Part shown: in pieces, positions 23,401 to 38,400 of the stretch
Layout of the letters: each line of letters opens with the position of its first letter
How positions within the stretch are numbered: the first letter of the stretch is position 1
Source of the DNA: Cylicocyclus nassatus
Lineage: Eukaryota; Nematoda; Chromadorea; Rhabditida; Strongylidae
Assembly: GCA_958299035.1 (NCBI GenBank)
Contig: CATQJL010000316.1
Span: 46,869,585-46,933,584, forward strand
DNA: 64,000 nucleotides
Direction of reading: 5' to 3'
The notes under the pieces: model-generated
Database searches by the model: none
What the model was told of the DNA's origin: nothing
Seen by the model: the letters and a program-made list of their open reading frames with translations, nothing else
Made by a program: the position numbers and the translations under genes

Positions 23401-26400
23401 TCAGCGTAAAAGTGTTCAACATTAGAAGTCATGATGTTTCTGCAGTGAATGGATAGAAGATGTTATGCTGCCGAAAAGGGGGAGGGTGCTGCGGACATTC
23501 AAACCAGCATTTCTACACATAACAGAAGCTGCAAATCGTGTCAGCTCTTCGTGGAGGCTGTAGCTATTAGCGAAGTACCGTCCATTCCCCCAAGGGAATG
23601 ATCCCTAGCGGCCATCCCTGCTATGCACGAGGGGAACGCTGCGGAGGGGATCGCTCCCCAGGGGATCTCTACTCAGCATTAGGCAAATCTGCTACTTTCT
23701 AGATCTTTTCAAGCAGCTTATGTTAAGATGACAAGATAAAGGCAGTATATCATATAATACATGATTACAATGCGTTTAATCAGCCTATATGGTCAAAACT
23801 ATTATGTTATATGAAAAATGAAAAATGAAATATGAAAAATGCGCAAATTTCTTGAATGATCAAGAACTCCCACAAATATTTGAAATTGACAGCTATTATT
23901 GCTCTGGGTTTTCTCGAAAGGATAGAAGAGAGAGACAAAATTGCAAGTTACAGGTCGCTAAGAGAGGAACTCGGCTTATAAAGAAAATCTCTCATCAAGT
24001 TGAACGAAATGCTTGGTGATAACTGATTAAAACCAAAATATTGCTTCTCTGGCACGATCTACACCATCGAACCCTTACTCCGTTGCAGGGGATGTCGATC
24101 CCCTCCCCCGCATTGTTGAGCTCCATTTGTGCATACGGTCGGGAAGGGAAGGGATCAAGGGATCCCCGCTGGGGTTCGCCCGATCGATACCTCTGAAATC
24201 AACTACCGAATCTGTGGCAGCGAAATAATATCGCAAAGAAACCGCTAGCAAACATTAAAAAGAAAACACAGAAAGTACAAAACTGCACATCCATGAATTC
24301 TTCTATGAGAGAAGTAAGCTATAACATAACTGATAGAAAACTAAAACATGAAAATAGAATTACTACTTTGAAAATTAACATTATGCTACGAAAGCACGTA
24401 ACAAGTAGAACAAAGCCTTAGAACCAGTAGTAGGGAAATGAAGGAGAGACCGAGGGAGAGAGATACAATGGTAGGGGTGAAAGGAGAAAAAGGAGAAGAC
24501 GAATAAAAGGAACAAAGGCTCTCGAAATTACTATTCTTGTACAATTTATTCCAAAAGCCATTCTTGTGCACAAAAATTGGCTGAAAATAGTTTTTTTGCC
24601 AAGGTCTTCAGGTAGCCGTGAGCTAGATGCGACTACCGCAATGGCACCACCCCCGCTGTAGGTTCAGGGGAGGGGATCGCTCCTCTGCACCTACAGCGGG
24701 GATGGTGCCATTGCGGGGTTCAAGGGAGGGGATCGTTCCCCTGGGGATCCAGTTCCCTTCCTCTCCCCAGCGGGGATGTACGTGCATACGGGCTTTAGGG
24801 TAATCGATTTTCATTGACTCAATAGTTTTGACTTTCCGATTTCTTCGGATTCATTCATTCAGAAAATTTGAATTTTATTCGATATTTGTATTCGAGATTT
24901 TTTACTTTCGAATTCATTTGAAATTCGTTATCGACATTTTTCATTTTCGAATTTATTCGATATTTAATTTTTCTAATAAAGTATAAAAGTACGTTGTATT
25001 ACCATGTTTGTTCTTTGCAATAGCTCTTATTTTCATTTAGTAAGACTATTCTAGAAAAGAATTTACTGTAGTTCAGCGCTATACTCTAAAAAAACATGCG
25101 CTAAAATCAAATCTAAAATCATATACATCCTACTACCTACTCTTCATGCGTGCGATCGAAGCTTTTGATAATGATGGAGAGAATCTTTTTGAACAGATAA
25201 CTTCGCATACTAACATACCACCTTTTTGAATTGATTTGCTATAACCGAAACTTTCTAACCTTTTTATGATTCTTAAGCAGAAGATTTGGCAATGTGAAAA
25301 TGAAAGCAAATCATCTGTACATATTTCTTCGTATGTATTATGCATCATTTCTATTTTAGCGACCTTTCTAGCACATTACACTATGTAATGTAATAAATAA
25401 ATAAATAAATAAATTTACTCATTCAATGAAAAATTTCAAATTTTTCCAAGTATAGTGTCATCCACTTCGCTCCACGCAAGTCGATGATAAACGGTTGATT
25501 ATTGTTGGCGATTTTGATCTGTATATCGATTGGTTCAGTTTGAAGCACATCATCCTCAATCAAAACCATTTCTTGACTACTTCATCAACACTGAATTCAA
25601 GCAGCATGTTTCATATCCCATCCACGCTAATAATATTCTAGACATCATAATGTTTACTTTCGATCTCACTACTGTATCAACTTTCATCATCCTAAGTCAT
25701 AGTTTATAAAAAATGATTCTATAGATCTGTTTGGTTTGGAAACACGTTGGGTTCATTCATAATTGGTGCACGTTTTCCTAATCTTTTCTTATCCATTTCT
25801 CAGTAAGAAATCATTTTACCGGAACTCAAGGAATTTGTAAGCCAGCTTCTTCTAGTTTCTTACATACATTATGGCATCTTTGTTTATTTCAGAGTTACAT
25901 GTCTTGTAGGATAAATGATGAGAACTGGAAACTCTTTTCTTTCACTGCTTTTACTCTAGCTCTCATTGGCTGTCGTTGAAGCCATTTTTAGCATTATAGA
26001 AGTCCCAAGCAGAAAGCGATTGCAGAAATTTTGCTATGTGCACTCAGAGTAGACATTGTACAACTAACAGCAGAGAAAGGGCAAGATTTTCTTACTTTGT
26101 GGCGGAGGAAAAAATTAAAGGCTTGCAAAAAAAGACATTTATTCTCCCCGAAACAGCGCAGCCTCTCGAAACAATGCAAAAGTGATTCTTTTTTTTTGCA
26201 ATAACCACGCGAAGAAATTTCATATGGTCCGAACTTTACTCTTGACTGGCTTTCTAGCTAGAGAGCGAGGGGTTTGGGCCATCCGAGATTTCAAAAGTAA
26301 ATCAGGATCTTTTAAGTAGAGGTTTCCATGTTTTTGGCATATTCATGTTAGATAGTTTTTCTAATAAAGTATAAAAGTACGTTGTATTACCATGTTTGTT

Positions 26401-29400
26401 TTTTGCAATAGCTCTTATTTTCATTTAGTAAGACTATTCTAGAAAAGAATTTACTGTAGTTCAGCGCTATACTCTAAAAAAACATGCGCTAAAATCAAAT
26501 TAACAGGATGGTCTAGTACGAACCTACGTGTAAATCTGAAGTCTTTACTATTGCAATCCTGCAAAGGCTCCATCCCACTAAAAAATTTTTTGCTTGATTC
26601 AGACAGATGCCCCAGAAATCTATCGAACGGCTGAGAAGCTCGCTCATTCTTCAGTAGGATTAACCCAGCAACTTCCAGCATACATCGATCGCTCTTCAGT
26701 AGACAATATACAACGTCCTGTAAAGTAGCTTGTTTTAAATACCTCTCCAGAACATTCTGAAAGTCGTGTATGAGGGCTGCTGATTTTACTAATTGACTTT
26801 TCTCATGTTTTTCCGCTCTTCAAATGTTCGCATATCCGCATTTTCAAGGAGCACTGAGAAGACGCAGTGCAGTAAAGTCGTTACTTCAAATTTGTCAGTG
26901 GCTTTGCCAATCTAGTGGAGAGTTTTCGATCAGTCTGATTTGCTTTCTGGAACACACGCCTCCCATATTTTGAAACCCTCCTAAAAGTCATACTGTACTC
27001 TAACAGTAACGAAGAGAGATCAATGATCCTATACTTGCAATTTTGAAAGCTGTACTAGCTTTACAACATGGTGTCTGAATGGCCGCGAAAGCTTTTCATA
27101 CAAGGAAGTCACCAAAAATCAAATCTCCTCTTGTTTTATATCACCCTTTATAAGCAAAAGTGCAAGTGCAACGATATTTGTAAATATCAAAACTTCGATT
27201 CACTGATGGAGTGCCTCAAAAGAAAGGGCGCAAGTGGTGTAGCTTTTTTGAAGAAAAGAGAGAGCAAATGTTGGAGCATGAAGACGTAGAGAACATCAGT
27301 GATTGAGGTTAAACTCGAGTAATCTCAGCCGCCAACTAATTCTTCTTCCATGATTTTTTTCTACAAGTGGAAGGAAGGATGTGCAGAAGACAGTGGAGTT
27401 AGACTATTGGTTTTGAAGAAGGTGGGCACAACTCTTTGAAGAGAGAGAGGCAAGCAAGTGGAGCCTCTCGAGGAGAAGAAGCTAAAGCTAGGGTAACGAT
27501 GTTGGAGCTTATATTGCCTTTCGTTACAACTACTCAGAGAGGACCTTAACCTTTTTTGGTTGCTGTTCAAATTCGTAAACCTCACTTTTTCGAATTTCAG
27601 AGCTACGAGTTCATCGAAGACGAACTAAGATCGAGCTATCACCCACAGAACATCTTTTGTTATTCGATAGATGCAGATTCGAATGAACAGTTCTATAATA
27701 ACATGGATGCGCTATCAAAATGCCTTCCCAATGTTTTGTTGACTCCTGGTGCGTTCTGCTATTCTTACATCAAATGATGAGAGACAGAAAAGAAGCGACC
27801 ACGTACGACGTGCTTATCTGTGAGCCCCTGGATCACTGACTAGTATTCTAAAGCTATTCTTATGTGCAAGCTGCTGATTTCACTCTACTTCTGCATGCGA
27901 GCCATAATTTCTAGAGTTTGCTGGGTGCTAGGAGGTTGGATAAGGCGGGGAGGGGGGGGGGTGTAAAGATAGTTTCATAAGCAGCCTTAGATTGGATTTT
28001 TCACTGTTGTTATTCTAGAGTGGCTTAACTGTCTTTGGTGAGTAAAGCAAAGAATTGCGTTGTTCATCTAAGCTGTGATCTTGTTTCATATCTTTTAGGG
28101 AAACTTAGGTGGACCGGCGCCATTTTTGAGGTTAACCCTGGACCTGGTGGTGGCAATTGCCACCATCAACTCAGAGACAAGCTGTACTGCCGCAAGAAAA
28201 CCATTTTACTACTCATAACTATAAAACGCTTCATATAGCCTTTGTCTTCCAAATTTAGCTTTGAACCCGCTTGTTCGTTTGTTTTCCTGTCTGCAATATA
28301 TACATTTCTCTACACACTCAGATAACCGCCGGGGGCAGGCGGCCATGCGAATTTTGAGCAAGCGCGCACCGGAAAAATTGTTCGTTGATTTTTTGCCGCC
28401 CGCTGGCAGAAATTTGGAAGAATTTTAGCAAAATTTTAGACGAATCTTGGAGAACAATCGCGGTTTCCTTATAGATTAGCTGCGGCGCAGTGGCCGCATT
28501 CTCGCGGACTTTCCGCGAGAATATGCAAAAATTTCGGGGGCCGCACGGTCCTTTGTGGAGGACCGCGCAACTCCCAGGTACTTTCCGCTGGGAGAAAGTA
28601 CCTCATACTTGAGTAATTGAACCAACGGTGACACCTCTGCCACACATAGTCTTCCCTGCGCTCGACGTACGCCCGAAAATGCCTAAAAAGAGTCCGAGCG
28701 CTTGCTGAAAGTTTGGCCAGCGCTCGCTGAAAGAAATTATTTGCCGAGCGCTTGCAAAAAATGCTGTATTGCTGCACGCTGGCAGAATATGCGACCGTAA
28801 AGGAAGTGCCGCCCGCTGAAGGTTTGGCCACGCCCCAAAATTCTGCTGACCGCCTGCAGAAAAGCGCGAGTTTGCGGACCGCCTGCCCCCGGCGATTATC
28901 TGAGCAAGTGGATTGCAACCAATCAATACTTCGCGCCAGCTTCAGCACTGTTTCAGGATCTCGTTTATTAGCCAAAAAATAATTATAATATTATTAGAAT
29001 GTTCAATTGCAATGTTAAGAAAGTGTAACTGCTGATTGTTTGCGAGTCCACATTTATTGAGGGAAATTTAAAAACCCAAAATAAACGCAAACCCAAAAAA
29101 TTAAAAACTCAACATCAAAGACTTTATGAAGTTGAAAAGAATTCAATCTTCGTCGTGAGGTTATTCATATAGTAGTAAGTATAAAAGAGTAAGAGTGAGG
29201 CTTATCTGCTTACTCGGAAAAACTCGGGTCCGAAAGGGTTAATACGTTGGAAAGAAAAGTATGTCGCATTTTGTGCTGTAACGTGAGATCAAAGCAGGGT
29301 GAACTCCAAAAAAGTGCATAGAGTATCTCTGAGAGAGCAATGTAAGGTTCACGAGATGGTTATCGAACATTTGCATCATGTTATAACTCAAAGTTAAAAT

Positions 29401-32400
29401 CAAAAGGATCAAATGCCCGAAAACCCAGAAAAATTGTATCTTTTCTTGAAAAATCCTACGGACCCCCAACATGCTCGAGAATTTTCTCTGCACATCAGAC
29501 ATTCACATGCGGTGTTGCTGTATTTTCTTCAATAGCTAAAAAGCAAATTCTTTCCCAAAGCAGTGCTGAGCCGTTGCCGCACAAGTAAATCTGCACATAC
29601 TACTATCTTTGACAAGCATAGCCATAAATTTTCAGCCTTCTACAAAAGTTACTTTTCATGAAAAATTGAATTTGATTTTTCTCTCAAAGTTTTTTTAGAT
29701 TGTGTTTCTTGTGAACTAAGTCATGTAGAAGGCTGAAAGTGGTGATGCTTTTAAAGGTTATAGTATAGTGCTTATGTGGGAAAAGCCCAGCATTACTTTG
29801 AAGAAGATCTGAAAATTTTCGTTTTTCAGTTCTTAGTCCTGGAAGAAAGTAGTTATTATAAATGTCTAATGTACAGCATTGTCCTTGAACAAAATAGGGG
29901 CCCATAGAATTTTTTTTGAGAGAAGATACGATTTTTTCAATTTTTGGGCGATTGGAACCTTTTCAGAGTTTAACCTTGAGTTACAGGTAGGTTAAACCTT
30001 GTGCCGTCCGACAGCCATCTATCCTATAGGGGGGGGGGCGGGCGTTAGGTACCCAGCCGGGGTGCGGGCGTTAGGTACCCAGCCGGGGTGCGGGCGTTAG
30101 GTACCCAGCCATTTGTGGTATACACTAAGCCCCGCCCCTTTGTTACTTTGGCAGCGGGTACCTAACGATACACCAAATCCTAGCTGCTAGAACAGCTCAC
30201 CCAGCTTGCAAAAGCGCTGGCGCTTGGGCACAAATGAGACAGTTCGAGAAAACCAAAAAAATGTGCGAATAAAAACGGAAGTTTGTATACAGCCTTCTTT
30301 CTATTGTTTCTTTTTTAATATTTCAAAACCACAGAAATTCGTGGTGAAAATAGAGAACAAGGTAAGGCTTGTATGAGCAATTCACATTATTTTGCAAAAA
30401 GAAGTCGTGATAACCTGATCCTCTGATCAACGGAAATTTCAAAGAAGTAAACTTTGTAAAAATCCAGTTGACCAAAGTTTTATGCTTTTGATGAAGCAAA
30501 GCGCTCTTTCAGAGATGCTCCTGGCAAATTAATTGCACGGAAAATTCCTTTGTTCCAAAATCTGCTTCAGTTATATTTTTGACAATGAAAAGTGAAAACG
30601 ATTGGAACAAGAGCTTCGACGAGAGGTTATCATCAGAATAGTTGGATAATTTGATCATATTTTGGCTGCTAAAAAAGAGAATGAATTCCAACAATTACAA
30701 TATGGAAGTACTCGAAAAAAGCATACGGAGAACATAGGCATGATAAAATACAGTAGCTCAATGGAAATTTCATAAGGGATGTGAAATCTTTCGAAATAAA
30801 GAAAAAATGTCTGCTCATCAATGTAATCTCCCATAAATCTGCTGACCTCAGTAATGACCGAATTGATAGCCTTGACAATCTAGTTCGCAACCCCTGTAGC
30901 AACATTAACGCGAAAGAGTTACGGCCCATAACTTCACACCTCAAGACAGTCCAGCTCCACTACTCAAAAATTCGCTTACATGAGGGAAGGTGTTTATCTC
31001 TCTCTTTTACTCACTGGTAGCAAGCGCCAGCGCTCACGCTAGGTGAGCTGTTCTAGCAGCTAGGATTTGGTGTATCGTTAGGTACCCGCTGAAAGTAACA
31101 AAGGGGCGTGGCTTAGTGTATACCACAAATGGCTGGGTACCTAACGCCCGCACCCCAGCTGAGTACCTAACGCCACGCACCCATCCTATAGAGTTTGCCT
31201 TGCTTTATCAAATGATATCCCAACTTCTTGGTGTTCACTCTGCTTCGATATCGCATGATAACAAAAAATGGCCAAAAAACTGCACATCACTAGGCCATAA
31301 ATACAGCATCTCTGTTTACAGAGGTAAGGCCACGCTTCTGATAAAAAAAGAAATAGACAAGGTCTCTTGCCCTTTCTTTCTCTACTCAGAACAATGTCTT
31401 ACAAGGCTCCCACTCCACTCAGATAATCGCCCGGGCAGGCGGCCATGCGATTCGTGGGCGGGCGGGTACCGGAAAAATAGTTCCTGATTTCTTGCGGTCC
31501 GCTTGCAGATATCTGGAAGAATTTTAGCAAAATTTTAGACGAATCTTGGAGAACAATCGCGGTTTCCTTATAGATTAGCTGCGGCGCAGTGGCCGCATTC
31601 TCGCGGATTTTCCGCGAGAATATGCAAATTTTTCGAGGGCCGCACGGTCCTTTGTGGAGAACCGCGCAGCTCCCAGGTACTTTCCGCTAAGATAAAGTAC
31701 CTCAAACTTGAGTAATTAAACCAACGGTGACACCTCTGCCACACAGAGTCTTACCTGCACTCTGCGTATGCCCAAAACTGCTTAAAAAGAGTCCGAGCGC
31801 CTGCTGGAAGTTTGGCCAGCGCTCGCTGAAAGAAATCATTTGCCAAGCGCTTGCAGAAAATGCTGTATTGCTGGCCGTTGGCAGAATATGCGACGGTGAA
31901 GGAAGTGCCGCCCGCTGAAGGTTTAGCCACACCCCAAAATTCTGTTGACCGCTTGCAGAAAAGCGCGAGTTTGCGGACCGCCTGTCCCCGGCGATTACCT
32001 GAGCAGCAACACAGAATTTTCTGCAGGCGCTCGTCAAATAATCTCTTTCGGCAAACGCTCACCAAACTTTCAGCAGGCGCTCGGACTCTTTTTACGCAGT
32101 TTCGGGCTCACGTCGAGCACAGTTAAGACTCTGTGTGGCAGAGGTGTCACCGTTGGTTTGATTACTCAAGTTTGAGGTACTTTATCTTAGCGGAAAGTAC
32201 CTGGGAGCTGCGCGGTTCTCCACAAAGGACCGTGCGGCCCTCGAAAAATTTGCATATTCTCGCGGAACGTCCGCGAGAATGCGGCCACTGCGCCGCAGCT
32301 AATCTACAAAGAAACCGCGATTGTCCTCCAAGCATTCGTCTAAAATTTCGCTATACTTCTTCCAAATATCTGCAAGCGGACCGCAAGAAATCAGCGAACT

Positions 32401-35400
32401 ATTTTTCCGGTGCCCGCCCGCCCATAAATCGCATGACCGCCTGCCCCCGGCGATTATCTGAGTGCCCGCTGGCAGAACATTAGACAGTAAAGGAAATACC
32501 GCTCGCTGACTTTTTGGCCACGCCCCAATTCTGGTGACCGCTTGCAGAAAACCGCGAGTTTGCGGACTGCCTGCCACCGGCGATTATCCGAGCAATCGTA
32601 CCAGTTTTCATACACTATACCACAACAATGGAGCACTATGCATCTTGAGCTACAGGTGTATCAAAATGCAACTCTCCTCGACCTCATCCTTAAAAGCAAA
32701 AAAGGAATTACCCTCATGCTTTGTCGGCACAACTCAGTTCATAATTGTCTCACTTTCTGCCAAAAAATCCTTTCTTTTTATTAGGCGAACTCATTCAGGA
32801 CAAAATCTTTTGAAATAGCAGAACTATTTTTCCCACCGCTTATGTCGGTTGAACTTTACTGCAGCAAGATCATAATTTGGCGCGCAATTGGCTGGCGTCA
32901 CATTTGAAGCTATCTTTTCACGCGCAAAATTTCCCGCATTCCACATTCTGTGCAAGCACACTTTATTAAGCGTAAAATCTACTCGACTGTACAGTAAGTA
33001 ACAAAAGTAACATAGTCATCATCTTTAGGCATGCTACAACGTGTTTTTCGGCACGCCTAACTTGTGTACCCACCGTTTTGCCACTGAAAAGCTTTAAGTA
33101 GTTTTTCTGCATTTTACTGTGGCGAAGACTACGCGAACCCAAGTTCAAGCTCAGTAATTCTATGGTTTATAATCTATGCCAAATTATGATCTGACGCCAG
33201 CCAATTGCGCGCCAAACGCCGGCAGTGGCGTGGCTATTTATTCACGCGCAAAATTTAGCCGCATTTCATCTTCTGCGCAAACACATTATATTAAGCGGAA
33301 AATCTACTAGACTGTAGATACCAGGTTTGAAACCTCGAGAAAGGTTTTGGACCCAGTATCGAAAGCAGAGGATGGTTAAGATAGTCTACAAATTAGGTGC
33401 TCTCACATATTGGCAAAATTGAGTCAGACACCGCCACTTTATATCAAAGAAAGCTGTGAGAGTTTGAAGTTTTGAGAAAAAAAACCTCTAACATGCTTTA
33501 ATAGAAGTTTGCATACTGTGGGTGGGAAGAAATTTTCAATCTCTACAGTGTCGACAATGTATGACAAATTATAATTGACTTTATAGCAAAAAATGCTTTG
33601 AAGCGGAGATTCCACTGCGACAGTCATGTATGGCGTCTGGAATATATTTGCAGTTAAAGCTTAATTGATTTATAGATCAATCTTATGTTTTAGTTCGATA
33701 TCATATAAGCAGCAGTGGACACAACGTAAATAAGGCTCACTATGATTGCCTCAAGCTCCTCGTCAGGCACAAAAGTTGGCAATATGTACTAATTTTACAG
33801 GTAAGTAATGACTTATTTGTATCCCTCCCGCAGAGCTCAGTTTCAGAGCCTGGCAAAGAAATGTTGGAAATTTTTCTTTTGTCACAGATTATTGGAAAGT
33901 ACGCTGGCAAAAACCCTTGAAATGATTTTACGAAAGCTGAAACTGTATCCAAACAAAAGGGAGAAATTGCATGACAACAAAAGGAGCACAACAATGCAAA
34001 TTTTCTTTTGATACTTTTTGAATTATGGAAATTTGAGGTAATCAAGACTTTTTAATTTCGAAGGAGGCACAAAGAGGAAAACACGGTCTTGATTGGAACA
34101 AATATTTGCATTCATTTCTATGCGCATTTACCCAATCACTCCATTTTGAGTAGTTAGCTCTAAGCTCCCTAACTTAGCTAGGCCGTTTGGAAAGAGACAT
34201 ATCTTCTGAATCAGAGTGCAACGCTGATTCCAAATATGCTATTCTAGATACGGCGCACCATTCTTAAGTGGGTTGTGGGCTCTTACTGTGCAAATTGGCA
34301 TACTATTCGACATGGAAAGAGTAGATAATAACACACACAAAAAGGTGCTGGGGTAAAAAATAACATCAATTCAAATCTTTTCTCAGTGAAAAGGAACTCA
34401 AAGCAAAGGTTGCCGCACTGCGATGATCTTGCCGTCATGCTAGTACGCCGACGAGTATGCAAATTTTTAGAAGAAAATCAGTACCGCTCCAGAATGATGT
34501 GAAACAGCCAAGAAAAACATCTTTGAAAGTAGCGTTTAAAGCTGATTCAGAATATGTATGCCTCTTTTTAAAGGCCGAGCTAAATTAGCTGCCTTCCCTG
34601 CACAACTGGAAACCAAAACTGTTTCTAAAACTCAAACTGAATCAAAATTGGAAATAATTTCTGACCAATTCGGAAAAGAAGACAGACTTAATGAGAGCAT
34701 TCCACCTACAGCTCCATAATTAATACTGACCAGAAAGGCGGCACGAGTTAGAGTTGATCGATTTTCCTTTTTATGCAATCTATGCACGGATTCCATGAAA
34801 GTGTTTCAAAGGTCATGAAACACTCGCACTGGATGAGTTTCAACAATTGTCTCCTTCCAAGTGATTTTCGAGAAGGAAGTGACAAATCAATTATCAAGAA
34901 CAATATCTTATTTGAGACCATTTTGATAAACTTTGGACATGTTGTAGATTCAGTGTAACACTAGCAACCCTAGTTAATGACGATCTGCAGATTTTTTCTG
35001 CTGGTAAAAGAGGTCTGCAGATAATCCTAAATTACTCGGTACTGAGTCGCAATTTTAAGCATCATTGAACAAAATAATGAGGTTGATATTGACTGCAGAC
35101 CTTGAGCACACGTTGGGAAATTCTGATACCGACTGCTCGACACCTGCCCTTGAGCGCAAAAGTGCGCTTGAAGCAATACGCCATCATTCAGCGGAGAACA
35201 GGGGATTATAGGCGGTACAGAAACCGGTTTAGTATTTATGGTCCAAATGAAGTCTGGTCATAAAGAATAACCATATCTTGCAGAAAAGGTAAACATCTTG
35301 TTGTTTTTGGCCACCTCAGGTGGTGCGCTAGATAGCAAGGCCACTTAAATGAAAAGAAAAGATTGTTTGCCTTGAAATCTGATGAATTCTCATAACTACG

Positions 35401-38400
35401 TTGTTCGTAATTCTCACCTTTCGTTCGTAATTCTTACTTAGCAGATTCAGCGTTAAATCACTGAGTGTACGTTGAAACCGGTCGTGTCCAGGGTAAAGCG
35501 GGGGGTGCGGCACGCCGCAGAGGGGGGGGGGTCGTATTGAGGAGTCAAAAGGGGAGGGGGTCGTAGTTAGGTGATCTGATTATAGCGATAACATGATATC
35601 CGTATCATATCCATAATTAGCACGTCAATTAACCCCTGTAGACAAAGTGTGAGCGAATTCTGAAGATTCAAGATACTAGGCTACCTAAGTGAAATGGTCA
35701 AATTCCAACATGGTTAACTTTGTTTTAAAGGTGAATTAGCTATCCGTTTTTGCACTCAAGACAAAGCACTACTCCTTCTTTGTCCACCTCAGGAATCCCG
35801 CTTCAGAAGACCTCCAAACTGTGGAATTAGAAGCCAACCAAAATCTCATTTTTCCCATTTTTCGCTTTTGATGGCTGTGCTTTCACCAAATATTACTCAG
35901 AGCTAAAAAGACGAATCAGGCTCAAAACATCCCTATGGAATCTACGAGGTTTAGGCTATCGATTCGTATAAATATTGTCCGCTAAAAATGTTTTTTTGAT
36001 ATAGTTAATGGCCTGCGGCACCCCCCCTCAAAACCTGCGGCTGCCGCAGGGGTGCCGCAGGGGTGCCGCAGGCCATTAACTATATCAAAAAAACATTTTT
36101 AGCGGACAATATTTATATGAATCGATAGCCTAAACCTCGTAGATTCCATAGGGATGTTTTGAGCCTGATTCGTCTTCTTAGCTCTGAGTAATATTTGGTG
36201 AAAGCACAGCCATCAAAAGCGAAAAATGAGAAAAACGAGATTTTGGTTGGCTTCTAATTCCACAGTTTGGAGGTCTTCTGAAGCGGGATTCCTGAGGTGG
36301 ACAAAGAAGGAGTAGTGCTTTGTCTTGAGTGCAAAAACGGATAGCTAATTCACCTTTAAAACAAAGTTAACCATGTTGGAATTTGACCATTTCACTTAGG
36401 TAGCCCTAGTATCTTGAATCTTCAGAATTCGCTCACACTTTGTCTACAGGGGGTATTTGACATGCTAATTATGGATATGTTGTCCATTATGTTTGACAGA
36501 GCCTTCAGGTAATACTATCTTAAGTGTATAGTTTAGGAGGGGGTCTTATTAAGACAGCAATCAGGGGGGGGGGTCGTATCCGACGGTCGAGTGCCGCACC
36601 CCCCGCTTTACCCTGGTCGTGTCCTCACTAGGGTCCGGTAGAGATCATCTGGAAGCAGGCTGGACGTCGTTTTCGGAGTAAACAGCAAAGGGGATAACGT
36701 TTTTGACGAGTCGGGGCCAACACAAGAATAAGCGCAATTTAGTCGAACACAAGCTTTTTGGACAGGTATCACACAATTGACATGCTCTATCGTGTATGGC
36801 GAAAAGTGCGCGCAACTCAAAAGTAACACTAAAATAAACAAATTACTTGTTTACAGCGCACACAGAATCATATGACGCCAAAATTGAACTGTATACATAG
36901 AGAATTATTTGCATAAGAATTATGTAAAAAGATCTGAAAACTTATGTTTACCTTTTCCAAAATTACTCCGTCACCAGACGGTTACCAGACGGTCTGAGAT
37001 CGTCTGGGGCATATATTTTTGTCATTTCACATAAGTTTCGAATTCTCCCATCATGGACGGATTCCCCGGTTAAAAATCTATCCCTGAGCATGGAGAAATT
37101 TCTATATCATTGTCTTTCTTTTGTTTTTTGCCTCAATTTCTTCATATATCGCTTTGTTAAATATCGCGCTCCAATGTCACACTCTTATGCATGCGCAGTA
37201 TTCAGCTCCAATTTGGATTTTCACTCTTACCTCACCTTCTCTCTTTCAGACTAATGAATCTCTCTTGTTTTCATCTTCTCCTAAGTAAGTAAGTCAAAGG
37301 GAACTTCTTGAAACTTCCGAAAGCCAGGGGACACTTCGTTTTCAGGAACCCTACAAACCGATTCGTGCCGGACCCTGGTCCTTACTTAAGACTTATAAGT
37401 GGGAAACTCTAAAAAAATCTTCTCCAAGCCTCCTTTTTTTTCTAATCTCTAAAATTCTATACATTCACATTAAGATCCCGAGCCTACATTTTTGACACAC
37501 CGATATCCCCTTTGCTTTTCACCTCCGACCATAGGTGCGATAGGGGGAGCCGGGCTCTCCCCAGGTGAAGGTGGTCTCGGCTGTTTCCGACCTTGCAAGG
37601 TGAAGGGGGTATGTGAACCTGGGGGGGGGGGGGGAGGAAGAGAGAAAAGGTAAAAAAGCGTGGTATGAAGAGCTCTTATTTGTATCTTATTTAGGTACAA
37701 ATTTAAAAAAATTTTAGAATTTAAAAAATAATAAATCAAAAAATTGACTTTATGAAGATCTGTGCTCCTATTTCATTGCATCAACAAAAAACGAAAGCAA
37801 TAAGGTTTATCCCAAAACATGTACAAGTTAGGAACAATATACAATTCCTGCACGTCATCATCAACAATATCACTATCGCTAACGTGAGAGACAAAAGTTC
37901 GCTGCCTGAAAGATCTTTTTCTTCCTTCAAAAGATTATCGGAGTAGAAGTAGAATTGCGTCAAAAAGCGTTCCGAGTCGAAAATAAGTTTGAAACGTTCT
38001 TCTTCTTCTAAGCGCTTTTGTGTTTTTTTCCTGGCTCTCTGGTAGCACCAGGAAGTCAGCAGGTAGGTGACCAGTTTCTTCATACCATCATTTAGGATAT
38101 TTTAAGAAGTCATACGATGACTTCTTAAAATGTCTATTAGTTTAATTTAATTTAGGATATTTTAAGAAGTCATACGATGTCTAGACAACTCAAAGCAATC
38201 CTTTAAATGAAGTTTTTAGATAACCATATGTTTAGTAAAAGGTTGACAAATCTTAAGTAATTGCTTACAAGGAGAGGATACTTAGTCAAGCACCAATCCA
38301 GATGAGACATATATCATCGTGACGTGCTCGGATAGCTAGCGCCTTTGGGCAATGAGTTATGGTTGTTTTTGTGGAGATAATTTGAAGTCGAGGGGGAAGA

